NCBI RefSeq assembly: GCF_018320785.1
Contig: NC_054885.1
Coordinates: 8,816,921 to 8,880,920, forward strand
DNA length: 64,000 bases
Origin: Cheilinus undulatus
Lineage: Eukaryota > Chordata > Actinopteri > Labriformes > Labridae
Reading direction: 5' to 3'
A program made the translations under genes and the position numbers. Below the pieces are notes generated by a model. It made no database searches and was not told the origin of the DNA. It worked only from the letters and a program-made list of their open reading frames with translations. Below, piece after piece: positions 25,521-36,920 of this stretch (position 1 is the first letter of the stretch; every line of letters starts with the position of its first letter).

Positions 25521-26362
25521 TCTACAGTTATGGATAAGTTTGATCAGAATTCCATGAAGGAGCAGAAAATGTATTTTCTTACTCTCACCCAGTGATTTCC
25601 TAAAAAAATGTGATATTTGTTTTTATTATGCCTTGTTAGCAGACTTTAAAGGACATGGAAATTAAAGGGAATCACTGTTGATTTATGCTGAAACGCTCCA
25701 AATCCTGCTTTTGATTAAATGTTTAAGTAATGTAACTATATAATTATACAAAGCATGCAAATCATGTGCATATTCATACAAAACAGCATCTTTTAACAGT
25801 TTATGAAACACTGCATTGTAATTCACTGACTGTGAGGCAGAGGGCACTGCAGCCCACACAATCACATCTGTGGTACCTATCCTTCAGTATCTCCCACAGG
25901 TGTGTCTCTCCGTAAGTAGCCCTCTGCTTTCCATAGCCTCCAAGTAAAGTTAGTGTCTGCTTTTAAAATGCTAACTTTATAAATTCTTTCTGAAGCTCTA
26001 CTTTTTACAACAAGAAGCCTGAGGGCCTGATTTACTGATTCTAACAGTTCTAAGACTTGTGCATCGTTTGCTTCCTCTATTGCTTTGGGTTACATCATAA
26101 AACATATCATGTTAATGTTACTCAGGAATAAACATGCTAAAACATATCCTCTCCATGCAGTCTGCTCACATTTAACACCTGTAGAATGAGGTTATCTGCA
26201 CCTTTTGGGCCTCTTTCCACTGTTGCATTGTGTAGTGCAGGCAGTGCCCTCAACCTCAGTTTCAGAGCGCTTCTCCACGGCATTTGTTGTTGCCAGAATC
26301 TGTCCAGTTCAGGGGGTAAGGGGCTACAGAGTAACCATAGTAGTCAGATTACTTTTTCTGTC
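25521..26362. other. Spacer, no gene seen
   Basis: Unassigned AT-rich DNA; open frames at 25683-25865 (minus) and 26186-26434 (plus) have no recognisable features. Confidence 0.45.
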
Positions 26363-26370
26363 CTAATAAG

Positions 26371-27361
26371 TAGGGATGTTCTGATACCACTTTTCCTTCC
26401 TGATACGATACCGATACCAAGGTGTTGGGTATAGGTCAATACCGAGTACTGATCCGATACCAGCATGAACTTTCTGCACTGACTGTGCAGACTGGCAAAT
26501 TATTTTAGACCTATATTTGACTCAGAACATGGCTCAACAAATCGAATCATAATGTACAGCATCGTGACCCTAAAGTTGTTTTTCTACTGATTATTGAGTT
26601 TTACTCCTAAATATTAAAATGTTAAGACCGGGAGCTGCATCACAGCCTCTCTCTCTCTCTCTTATGCTCTACTCAGGCACCATGACATGATTACGGAACA
26701 GCCTGCAACTGACTGACAGACCCAAACAAATATGGCGGTTAGCATTCGAGTTAGCATTCGGGCTAACGATAATAAATAATCATAATTTGATTAAAGTGGA
26801 TAAAAAGACGTTCAATATCGGGTTTACTGGTGTGGATTTAATCATTAAAGTTCCCAAAAGTCACACAAGTTCCAGGCTCACTGAAAATGCTGCCTCAAGG
26901 GATTCAAAGGCATCAATAGCGTTAATGTGACGACACAATGGCTAACTTCAGGAGAAAAACAAGTAAGAGGCATCGATGTATGGTTCAAAAGTTATTTAAA
27001 TTTTGATAAACTGTGTCACTTTTTGTCGTGTATGACAGTGCCGGTCTGGAAGGCGTTTTAACGATCAAATTCAGAGAAAAACTGTCACGCAGCCACTAAT
27101 CTTTCCTGCCGCAGTGTGTCCTCTGGTTCTTCTATGCTGCTCTGAAAACGGTAGCCTGTGCTTGATGTGCTTTCCGGCAGCAAAGAAGAACTATTTCCGA
27201 TTTATAGCGCTAACATTTAGCATAACTTAACGAAGCAAAATATAAAGCTAAACCAAACAATATCGGATGCATAAACTCATGTACTCATCAATACCGATAC
27301 CTGCATTTTAAGCCGTATCGGATGTATTTCCGACACTGGTATCGGAACCGGAACAACCCTA
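26371..27361. mobile_element. hAT-type non-autonomous element with 8-bp duplication
   Basis: The element starts TAGGGATGTTC and ends CAACCCTA, with related inverted ends rich in CCGATAC words. It is bounded by a perfect 8-base direct repeat, CTAATAAG, at 26363-26370 and 27362-27369, the target duplication expected of hAT transposons. It is 991 bp long without a transposase frame. The intact duplication indicates a fairly recent insertion. Confidence 0.88.
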
Positions 27362-27526
27362 CTAATAAGTAATGTAATGTTTCTTTCTGTATTCAAATAA
27401 TTGGTCAACGGTCTATCTATTACTGAAAGAAATCTGCCCCATTCTGCTTACCTTTCCAGCAACACCTGCACAGTTTCTGTTTCTCTCCTTCCTGACAGAT
27501 ACAAAGATTTTTTAAACCGCCTACAT

Positions 27527-27960
27527 CCATCCATCCATGCATCCATTTTTTATACCGCTTATCCCTTTTGGGGTTGCAAGGGGCTGGAGCCTATCCCAGC
27601 TGTCACTGGGAGAGAGGCAGTGTACACCTTGGACTGGTCACCAGTCAGTCTCAGGACTGATATACAGCGATAGACAACCAGGCATGCTCGCACTCACACC
27701 TATGTCGAGTTTATAGTAATCAACCAACCTAATGAGCATGTCTTTGGTGGTGGGAGAATGTCGCAGCAGGAATGCACGGTGGTGCAGGGGTTAGCGCTGT
27801 TGCCTCACAGCAAAAAGATTCCTGGTTAGCGTCCCACTCAGGGCCTTTCTGTGTAGAGTTTGCATGTTCTCCCCGTGAATCTGTGGGTTCTCTCCGTGTT
27901 AGCGTCACAGAGCCTTTAGGTGATGAGTAATGATGTGTGCACACCTGGTGGTACATACCC
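27527..27960. repeat. Dispersed fish repeat with CATC tail, SINE/LINE-like
   Basis: Begins with CATCCATCCATGCATCC, continues with a segment around GGGGTTGCAAGGGGCTGGAG, and then a segment around GGTTAGCGCTGTTGCCTCAC and GTTTGCATGTTCTCCCCG. Both segments are recognisable as abundant fish interspersed repeats. The tetranucleotide tail suggests retroposition with the tail on the left. The exact family is not assigned. Confidence 0.65.
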
Positions 27961-28720
27961 AATATTCATTGACAGAGATCACTATTTGTCCTGCAACCAT
28001 TATTGTTAAAAAAGGTAAAAGTAGATCAAATATACCCATTATAATAACGTCATCATTCTTACTTAATTTGTTTTAGTATAATTTAAACAATATGATTGGA
28101 TATAATTTACTTGCTATAAAAATATTTCTAAAGTGCATTTGCAAGCCCTTTTAGTCATCTTTTGACAAATAACCTGACGTCATTAACAGGAGTTTTCTAA
28201 TCACTGTTATTGTAAGTGAGGCAGGGTGCTGCCATTCGAAACATGCGTATACATACTATAACATACTATACTATAAACATACTATAAACATGCACTCATT
28301 ACATAGCTCCATCTTCATGGTGGCAGTTAAAGCAATATTTTTAAATACCTGTAGTACCACCCATTCATACTTGGTTTCTTCTGTCTGAAACATTGGTTAG
28401 GTTTGACCCAGGCAGGACAAACATACAGGGACACAGCATTGTTGTAAGTCAATGCACTGTTCAATTTAAAGCAAATGCTAATTTAGCTTTTATGTGTTTT
28501 CTTAACATGAGCTAATTGCTAGCTAAACTAAATTACACTGTTTTTATATGCTTCATTGCTCCATTTGGGATTTTGTTTGAAAACATTCAACACCCCCCCC
28601 CTCTAAATATTTGGGTATCTGCTGTCATATTTTCAGCTTGCTTCAGCAAACTGCTTCTGATAATAGCTTGAAAAGCTCCCATGCAGTCATGGTTACCGAT
28701 GTAGAACTGGGCTAAGTGTA
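27961..28720. other. Spacer left of the tandem array, no gene seen
   Basis: AT-rich DNA with a small ACATACTATA simple repeat near 28.25 kb and a C9 run near 28.59 kb. Similarity to the 3' flanks of B and C begins at about 28.72 kb, so the left edge of the duplicated unit lies here. Confidence 0.5.
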
Positions 28721-28915
28721 GCAGATGTTCAAAACTACAGAGCATTAAAGCTTACTGAGTTTCAGAATTTTGGACAGTTCTACGATCCAAGTCTACTTTC
28801 CAGCTTGGAAAAAATCCAATCTCTCTGGTGTCCGATTGTGGATCAGGTCTACCCTTTGTCAGTCACTTTGATAAGAAGACACAACAGACGTTTGTTTTAA
28901 GGTTCCTCAGCAAAC

Positions 28916-28921
28916 TTTATT
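28916..28921 (-). terminator. Poly(A) signal of keratin A
   Basis: AATAAA on the minus strand 50 bases after the TGA stop; the same hexamer sits at the same distance in paralogs B and C. Confidence 0.8.
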
Positions 28922-28970
28922 AGCATGTTTGTTGGATGTTTACTAAGGGACTGAACCCTCCTGCAGGTGC

Positions 28971-31900
28971 TCACAGCTCCTTCACGACCTCGGACTGGGT
29001 GGAACTGACCACCTTCCCGTCCACTACCTCCTCGACAATGGTGACAACTTTCTGTTTGGTGACTGAGGTGGAGGATGGGGGAGCGGGTGAGGGTGAACGA
29101 TTTGCAGGGGTGGAAGTCATCATGCTGCTGGAGCTGCTGGAGCTGCTGAGGCCGCCGGAGCCACTGATTCCTCCTGAGCCACTGAAGCCACCAGAGCCGC
29201 CGATTCCTCCGGAGCTACCGTAGCCGCCAGAGCCGCCAGAGCCACCAAAGCTGCAGGGGGAGGAGGAGCAGGTTTTTATTCATCACAGTCACAGAAAAAA
29301 AATCAAGAGGCATCATTTGTAAGCAATGTAGGAGGATGAAGCTGCTGAATGTTGCAACAATGTTACAATGTCATTTAGCTGACACTTTTGTCCAAAGAGA
29401 CGTACATCAGAGGCAAAGACAGGTGCTCAAGGTGTACAGGACCTTGCTAAAGGGCCCACATTGGATACTGATCATGCTCTGACTTAGATCCAAACCACTG
29501 ATATTCTGTATCAAAAGCACAGAAACAATTTGCCACATTCTACCATTTTTTTGCAGTGAAGACAAATAAAAAGAGAACGAACTCAGTGTGCAAGGTCGCA
29601 TGTGATGTTTTTTTCAGATTATGGATCTGAAAAAAAAAAACACATCTGAAAATAACGAATCCAGTGTGCAAAGGCCTTAAGACCAAACTGTTGATAGTTG
29701 TTAAAAACATTACTTGCATTGATTTAAACATCCAGCAAAGCTATTTTAGTGCTTTTTCACTGAGTTGATAAGTAGACAGTCCTCAGTCATTTGAGGTATT
29801 TTCTTTCATTGTACTCAAATAATTGGATGGTCAGCCCTTAATTAGCACAATCTTCCCAGAATGCCTTTTGGTGTCAAACACTTTTGCACCATGAGTGAAG
29901 TAACTGATTCAATTAGACAAGTCCTACCTGTGGGGAGCAAACAACACAACACTAAAAAATCTGTTGCAAATTTTACACACAATATCTGGTTTACCTTAAT
30001 AAGGTCATAAGGTTAATTTTACTTTGTTTTTATAAGACATATGCATGATTCCATAAAGTTAGGTTTTCTATTTGGGTTTTACAGTATCAAGGTGTCATTA
30101 ACAGTCCTGATATGGTCTTGACAGTTTGTCTGATAATGTCAGATTTTGTTCTAAATGTCCTGCAGGTGTACCCTGTAAACAATTCTTTAAATTACTCACC
30201 CGCCACCCTCTCCATCCAGCAGCCTCCTGTACTCGGCGATCTCCATCTCCAGTCTGGTCTTGATGTCCAGCAGCATCTGGTACTCTTGGCCTTGACGCTC
30301 CAGGTCAGCTCTCAGCTGCACCAGCTGCTCCTCCATACAGGAAACCTGGATAAGAAGAAGGCAAAAGATAGAGAAGAAGGAGGTTTACATGTTGATGTCA
30401 ATGAGCAGCAACAGTCTGAGTGGAAACATGAAGCTCCTGCTCACCTGGTTCTGAAAACCTGCTAGCTGCATGGCAAACCGATTCTGGGTGTCAGCCAGGG
30501 TGCCCTCCAGAGATGATTTCTACAGGAGAGAAGAGTCGACTCAGTTTGTTCATCACCTTGAATCATGGAGTTAAAAGGCTGTGTAAGAGTGTGATGTGAT
30601 TCTCACCATAGTGAGTTGTGACTGCAGCTCAATCTCCAGGGCTTGCAGCGTTCGTTTGAGGTCAGTGATCTCAGTTTTGGATGTTTGGATGCTCTCTGTG
30701 CTTTCAGCAACCTCTTTGTTCAGAGCTTCTGTCTGTAAGAGAGACACAGCATTGTCATTACAAGCTGCAAATGTACCCACTGATTCAGTGATTTACAAGC
30801 AGCAAGCTCAGTCAATCAATTCAGATTTTAAACTACAAATAAAGCCGTACCTTTCCCTGGAACCAGACATCAAGTTCTTTCTTGCTCTTGGCAGCAGCAT
30901 TTGCATACTGCTCCCTGATCTCCTCCATGATCTGAGCGAGGTCGGGTCCTTTAGCAGCGTCCACCTCTACGTTCACCTGGCCGCTCATTTGGTCCCGCAT
31001 GCCGAGCATGTCCTGCAGATGAACAACAAAGAGACAAACATAAGGAGGATACAGAACTACCTATGATATTCTACACACCAAACCTGTTTCAGTTCATGTT
31101 TTTAAATCAACAATCATCTGAACCCCTGAACTGGATCGAGGTGATTCACCAACCTCCTCGTGGTTCTTCTTCATGAAGATCAGCTCCTCATTCAGGCCTT
31201 CAATCTCCATCTCCAGGTCGGTCCGGCCCATGGTGAGCTCATCAAGGACTCTCTTCAGCCCAGCGATGTCGGCCTCCACTGACTGGCGCATAGCAAGCTC
31301 ATTCTCATACCTGCACAGAGGATCAAGTTTTGAAATGTAAGTGTGGCTCTACAAGAGTTTAAAGTTGCAGTAATTTTTTTAAAGATACAGGAAAAACAGT
31401 TGTGATGGTAGGTTGTGGTTGCCCTAAATGTACCATTTTGCAACAAAGCAGCTATGACTGCCCATATGCTAACACTGAGCTCAAATGAACCAAATAAGCC
31501 CTTTGCCACATCAAACATGTTCATATATATTTTTTTAATTCTACATTTCGTCTCTTTGTTAGCTGTGTTTGGTTGCTAACTTATCAAAAGGTTCACAATT
31601 CAAATATGTAGATATTTTCAGTCTCTCTAGTGCAATGTGAGCTGTTTCTCCTGAAAAAGGAGGAAAAAAATCTTGTCACTTCAACTGTTAGCAACATAAA
31701 TGAGAAAGCTAGTTAGATTTAGTAAAAGTGCCTTTGAAGCACAGACTCTGTGCTTGCTAACTGTACATAAATATGTGTTAGTAAGCTACCTAGCTTGGAA
31801 GCTAACTGGAAAACATTCTGAGCTACATTAGAGTTACCTGATTCATTGTAAGCAAGTGAGCTAGCCCACTGGCTACCGAAACAGTCTCTTGAAAAAACAG

Positions 31901-34900
31901 TTTTTAGTTTCTGTCTTTTTGCTCACTGTCTTAGTGCGAACCAGCTTATTGGCATGATAGCTAGGTTGACAGTCCAGCTAAAGAATTGATGTGCCTCATT
32001 TAGCTTCTTTTGGGTGGCTAACACATCAGAAGGTTAACCAAATCAAAATATGTGGACTTGTTGTCTCTTTAGTGCATGTGGCCTGTTTAACTGGAAAAAA
32101 GAGGAAAATAAAATCATCTTTTCCACTGTAGGGAACATTAACACTTCATGAGAAGGCTAATTATATCAACTAGTAAAAGGGCTTACGTAGGAAGAGCTAT
32201 GTGCTTACTAGCTGTATATAAATGTGTGTAAGCAAGCTAACTAGCTTTCTGGCTAACTGAAACTATTGTTAGCAAGGGCTATGTGCTTACTAACTGTATA
32301 TAAATGTGTGTAAGCAAGCTAACTAGCTTTCTAGCTAACTGAAACTATTGTTAGCTACAGTTATCTGAGTCTTTGTAAGCAAGCTAACTAGCTTTCTAGC
32401 TAACTGAAACTATTGTTAGCTACAGTTATCTGAGTCTTTGTAAGCAAGCCAACTAGCCTAGGGGCAAACACAACAGTTCCATGAAAAGACCATATAAGAT
32501 GTTTGTGTTCTTGCTCACTGTTTTCTGTATAAACTATCTACCTGGCACAATAACTAGGTCATCATTTTCCAATTTAATAATCTACTCTCCTGACAGTTTC
32601 AATCCTGCCTTTGTGTATTTGATGGAGCAGTTTTAGCTATGACATCACCCTTGCCTCTTACTTATTAGCTTAATGAATTATGTAGAGAAAGTTTAATCTT
32701 ATGAAGATTGTCTTCTTCAGAAGTGGAGTTATTGGTATTTAAAGCGCCTCATTACATTTTAGCTGGAGCCACTGATTTGTCAGCTTATCCACTCACTTGA
32801 GCCTGAAGTCGTCAGCAGCCAGTTTGGCGTTGTCGATGCTGAGGTAGATGCCACCGTTGACCTTGGTAGCTTCCAGGATCTAAGATATAGAAAGAAAAGG
32901 ATTTAGTTGAACTTTATATTCAAGTTTAAATTTTCTGATTTTTCTTGTAGTGTATAAAAGCTATGGTCCAACGCTACTAGACACCATGAATCCATTTAGA
33001 AAAATAACATTTGGACCTGTACTGTGTGTACTGATAGGTGCTGATCTGATGGTTATTATCCTATGACTCAACATAAAAACTATTTTTTTCTTTTGCTTGC
33101 CAGGTTTTTCTCCCATAAACATCTGGAGCGTTTATCTAAAGCTCTTCTGCTTTTCATCTCATCATTTCTTCAGACAGTTCTTGTTCAACAGGCTCTGACA
33201 GCAGCACCTCTTAATGTGAACAATGAGAGAAAATATCAGCTGTCAGTAGGTAAGTACAGCTTTAGTTACACTTCATCCCTTAATTGCGGAAGATACATTT
33301 CGATACTGCCATCTTATGCCTATGATTCAATAGCTGTTAAAAAAAGAAGCAAGTTCTTGACTTGGTTTGACACCGAAACTTAAATTAAACATCATCTTTC
33401 AAACATGGGGGTATAAAAACAGAATTGAATTCTGAATTGCAAACTTGGCACAGTGCTGTGATACATGAGCTTTATACTTGACAGACTTTGTTGGGAATGG
33501 AGGATGTAGTGATGTCTTTCTCTTTCATTTGTTGTCTTTTAAAGTAAAACAACCACAAAAATTCTCTTCATTGCTTGTTTCTCTATGCTGTATGAAACTA
33601 GCGTTCTTCTAATACTGAATTATTGCAATAGATGGAAACAAATGCATTGTATGCACCCATTTTAGCCTCAGTCTTAGTCTTTGGATTAAATGCAGTTTAG
33701 TGTTAGTCACATTTCTATGGAAGAGGACTAGGGCCACTGAAAAAAAATTTTTTTGAGACGCAATTTTTTTTTTTTCTTTTTTACACTTCCATCCATCCAT
33801 CCTTCTTCATCTACTTATCTGGAGCCGGGTCACAGGGGTAACAGGCTAGGCAGGTCCAACCAGGCGTTCCTTTCCCCAGCAACACTTTCCAACTCCTGCC
33901 TGCGGGATCCCGAGGTGTTCTCAGACAGGACAGGATACGTAATCCCACCAGTGAGTTCTGGGTCTTCCCCAAGGTCTCCTCCCAACCAGATGTGCCCAGA
34001 CCTCACATCCTGATCAGATGCCCAAACCATCTCATCTGACTCCTTTTGATGCGAAGGAGTAGCAGCTCTACTCTAAGCTCCCTCAGAATGTCTGAGCTCC
34101 CCACCCTATCTCTAAGGCCGATCCCAGCCACCTTCGGAGGAAACCCATTATGGCCACTTGTATCCGCAATCTCATTCTGTTGGTCATTACCCAGAGTTCA
34201 TGACCGTAGGTGAGGGCTGGGAGGTAGATTGTCTGGTAAATTAACGCCCGCAGTACTGCGGATGCTGCGCCTATCCGCCTGTCAATCTCACACTCCCTTT
34301 TACCCTCACTCATGAACAAGACCCTGAGATACTTGAACTTCTTCACTTGAGGCCAGGACTCACTCCCTAGCCCGGGAAAATCTCAGAATTATGAGATTTA
34401 AGTGATAATTCTGAGATTAAAATAAAAATTCTGAGAAAAAAGTCAGAATTCTGAATTCTGAATTCAAAGTCAGAATTCTGACTTTTTCTTACAAGAAAAA
34501 AAAAAAAAAAATATGCATCTCAATTTTTTTTCAGTTGCCCAGATCCTCTGTCGTACTTTACAGTCATTTTCCCCATTCCAAGTTTTAGTGGATGAAATCT
34601 CAGAAACGTTTTTAGTCTAGCTTTATTTCCTAAAAAGTCCTCACATTCTGTCTTCACCATTAGACCAAGCATCTCTTGCCTGAGTCTGGTACCAAACCAT
34701 GGTAGTGTGTTCTATGCACTCTGCCTGACCTATGGTCCCATTGTTTTTTGACAGATTTACCCACAGTGGAGAAATATCACAGATTTTAAATGTCCAGTGG
34801 AAACTGAATTACATTTTAGCCTAGTTTTAGTTGTCTTGATGAACACTAGACTTTCTTTTAGTCACTTCTAGTCATCAAAATTCTATTTTTGGCTAGTCTT

Positions 34901-35664
34901 AGTCTAGTCCTTGTCATGGAAAAAAGGGTGTCAACAAACATTTCTAGTCATAGTTTTAGTCGAGCAAATTAACACTGTAAAACTCAAGTATCAGTTTACA
35001 TATCTCAAAAACACTTTAGTCAGTCAGTTCATGGGGATGCTCTGATAAATCTTGTAATGATTTAAAGATATATTGTCTGAAACATGACTATGACCTACAA
35101 CTTAAAGAGAAGCTGTTTTCAGTGGATGGTAAAACTGTCTTTGTAGATTCTACTTACCTGTCCTTGCAGGTCTGCGATGGTGGCAAAGTAGGCGCTGTAG
35201 TCTCTGGAGGAGGGAGAGGTCTTCTGCTCCAGGAACTCCCTGATCTTCAGCTCCAGCTCAGCATTGGCAGCCTCCAGCTTGCGCACCTTCTCCAGGTAGG
35301 AAGCCAAGCGGTCGTTCAGGTTCTGCATGGCCATCTTCTCGTTGGCAGTGATGTCCAGGTCGCCTCCTCCAGCACCAGCCCCAGCACCACCGAAGGAAAA
35401 CCCAGAACCACCTCCCGAGCCCCGTGCAACAGCATCGCCCCCCAGGTAAATGAAGCGGCCACCACCAGCAGCACCTTGAGCGAACATGGAGGCACCACCA
35501 GCACCACCTCCAGCGAACATGGAGGCACCACCAGCACCACCTCCAGCGAACATGGAGGCATTACCACTAGAGATTTTGATAGTGCCAGGTTTAGCTCCCC
35601 CATACACCGAGGCACTGCTACGACCACCACCACTGCTGGTGTATCTGCCGTATGACATAGACAT
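28971..35664 (-). CDS. Type I keratin, tandem paralog A
   Basis: Complete acidic keratin of 511 aa. Coding exons: 35664-35158, 32879-32797, 31310-31154, 31012-30851, 30732-30607, 30519-30445, 30345-30200, 29250-28971 (507, 83, 157, 162, 126, 75, 146, 280 bp). All introns are GT-AG and the sum is in frame. Exons 6 and 7 together equal the usual 221-bp exon, so one intron is extra. Head: residues 1-112, glycine-rich, with three ASMFA-containing repeats. The rod starts at 113 with [19 protein letters not shown] and ends near 416 with [12 protein letters not shown]. Tail: Gly/Ser-rich (GGSGG, GSGGIS), then a Ser block, then a conserved end with [17 protein letters not shown] and VVKEL. Such tails are typical of epidermal keratins and may add filament flexibility (inference). 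A TATA box is 80 bases upstream of the ATG. It is most similar to paralog B. Confidence 0.96.
30346..30444 (-). other. Extra intron splitting the 221-bp exon, paralog A
   Basis: A 99-bp phase-0 intron (donor GTGAGC, acceptor TTATCCAG) interrupts coil 2 between codons ending FQNQ and starting VSCM. The flanking exon sequence is CAG|G, a proto-splice-site pattern. Genes 1 and 2 have no intron here. Confidence 0.93.
31600..32470. repeat. GCTAACTAGCTT repeat tract in A intron 2
   Basis: Intron 2 contains repeated words such as GCAAGCTAACTAGCTT. At 32199-32457 two local tandem duplications are visible (units of about 80 and 63 bp around CTAACTGAAACTATTGTTAG) which are single in paralog B near 43780-43860. 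Confidence 0.75.
33716..34555. mobile_element. Inverted-repeat miniature element in A intron 1
   Basis: Left end has AGGGCCACTGAAAAAAAA, then GAGACGCAA. The right end on the other strand has CTGGGCAACTGAAAAAAAA, then GAGATGCAT. The inner right part is an array of the palindromic word CAGAATTCTGA (34380-34490). A LINE fragment is inserted inside. The same arrangement is in paralog B. The ends resemble those of the fold-back element at 50.7 kb. Confidence 0.7.
33785..34375 (-). mobile_element. LINE 3' fragment (Rex3/RTE-like) in A intron 1
   Basis: The minus-strand frame starting at 34346 encodes [20 protein letters not shown] and [18 protein letters not shown], the C-terminal part of a fish non-LTR reverse transcriptase polyprotein. 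Its 3' end carries a short GATG-type tail (CCATCCATCCATCC on the plus strand), as described for Rex3 elements. It is 5'-truncated, frameshifted and inactive. Confidence 0.8.
35481..35560. repeat. 33-bp minisatellite in the head of keratin A
   Basis: CGAACATGGAGGC starts at 35481, 35514 and 35547, an exact 33-bp period encoding an 11-residue [11 protein letters not shown] unit. Paralog B has two ASMFA units and paralog C one. Confidence 0.9.
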
Positions 35665-35743
35665 CTTGTAGTGAAGGTAAAGGAGGCTGACGCTCTGCTG
35701 CAGCTGCCGAGGAGAGACTGTGCAGCTTGGAGAACGGCTGATG

Positions 35744-35750
35744 CTTTATA
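35744..35750 (-). promoter_or_regulatory. TATA box of keratin A
   Basis: TATAAAG on the minus strand 80 bases upstream of the ATG. It is conserved at the same place in B and C, together with about 350 bp of further upstream DNA that includes CACCTG E-box words (35809 and 35896 regions). Confidence 0.75.
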
Positions 35751-36314
35751 GTGTTCGAAGAGTTCGTGAGGAGGAGGATGGATGGATGGTGCCAAGCCCG
35801 GGAGGAGACACCTGTCCTTGTTTGACTCTGCAGGGTGGTTAATGGGCTGTAGGTGTGTCTGAGAAATGTAGAATCCACCCATCATAAGTGTCTTTACCTG
35901 TTCATGTACATGCAGCAAGATCTAATCTTGTATCAAAAGATTGAAGCATATGAAGAGCTGCAGGCAAGTTCAGACCTGGATGACATTAATATTTAAAGAT
36001 CCACACAGCATGAAAAAACACATCCAATCAATCAAACAGCACAAAGTGAATTTCTTCTTAACAACCTGGATCTGTTACTTCATTTTTTACAGCAAGGTGG
36101 GGTAACTCTAGGCTTCGGGCTATTGTGGTGGGTCTCATAATCTTCTTTGCAATGTGGATATATGAAGAGAGGGATTAAGAGGGTTTTGTTGTTTTTAAGG
36201 GTGTGGTTACATTTTTCATCTGTGAACTAAACCATTTACAGTTTCACAGAGGACAGATAAATCATTTCAGGCTCACCCCAGGGATGTGTCTCATAAATGC
36301 TTCATGTTTTTTAC

Positions 36315-36920
36315 ACAAACATGTGCAAAGGTGACCAAGAGAACAGGTACATTGTAAAGTTTGCAGATTCTGTCTGCACAATGACGAGTCCAGCCATGGT
36401 CCCATTGTGGATGACTTTGTCAACTGGTGTGAGGAATCTTTCTTGGGACATAATATTTCTAAAGCAAAAGGCCATCAATTTTAGAGCCCATGCTCCAAAT
36501 CACAAGCTTACAAAAATCAAAAGCTGGGCTGTTGAATGTGTCTAGGACTAGAGTGCCAGTGCAGGACTGTAACTTTGGTGACTGGTTGACAATGATGTTG
36601 AGAGACTGATCTGTGGCATAAAAGAAGACAGGATACAACTGAGGCTGCTGTCGAGGGATGGACTGACTTTGGAGAAAGCACTCAAGTTGCACAGGCAACA
36701 GAGGTGGCAAACTTTGACGTTGTAGATTTACATGGCATGAATTGAAGCTGGTAAATCCAGCCAGACTTTAGAAAATGCTACAGATGTGGTGGAAAAAAAG
36801 CACCTGGCCAAAGACTGCAGGATTGCCACTGAAAAACCTCGCAGCCATGTGAAAGTTGGACACACAGAAAAGAGCCTCCAGAAACGAAACAGAAAACACT
36901 ACACTGTTTAAGGGGGAGAA
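36315..36920 (+). mobile_element. Retroelement debris upstream of keratin A
   Basis: Two broken pieces lie side by side: a LINE-type reverse transcriptase fragment (36345-36545) and a Ty3/gypsy-like gag fragment (36575-36900) ending near a CYRCG zinc-knuckle start. Both are frameshifted; the FADD box seen in the copy upstream of C is disrupted here by a short deletion. The same debris precedes B and C. Confidence 0.7.

Noticed and set aside
27729-27962. A 77-codon minus-strand frame in the dispersed repeat
   Set aside because: Lies wholly inside an abundant fish repeat; chance frame.
30596-31066. A 156-codon plus-strand frame in A, repeated at 42163-42633 in B
   Set aside because: It is antisense to keratin exons 4 and 5 and the intron between them; preserved only because A and B are nearly identical there.
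35122-35655. A 177-codon plus-strand open frame opposite the first exon of A (also 46661-46975 and 62206-62661)
   Set aside because: It is the antisense shadow of a GC-rich, Gly-rich coding exon; composition alone keeps it open, and it has no recognisable domain.
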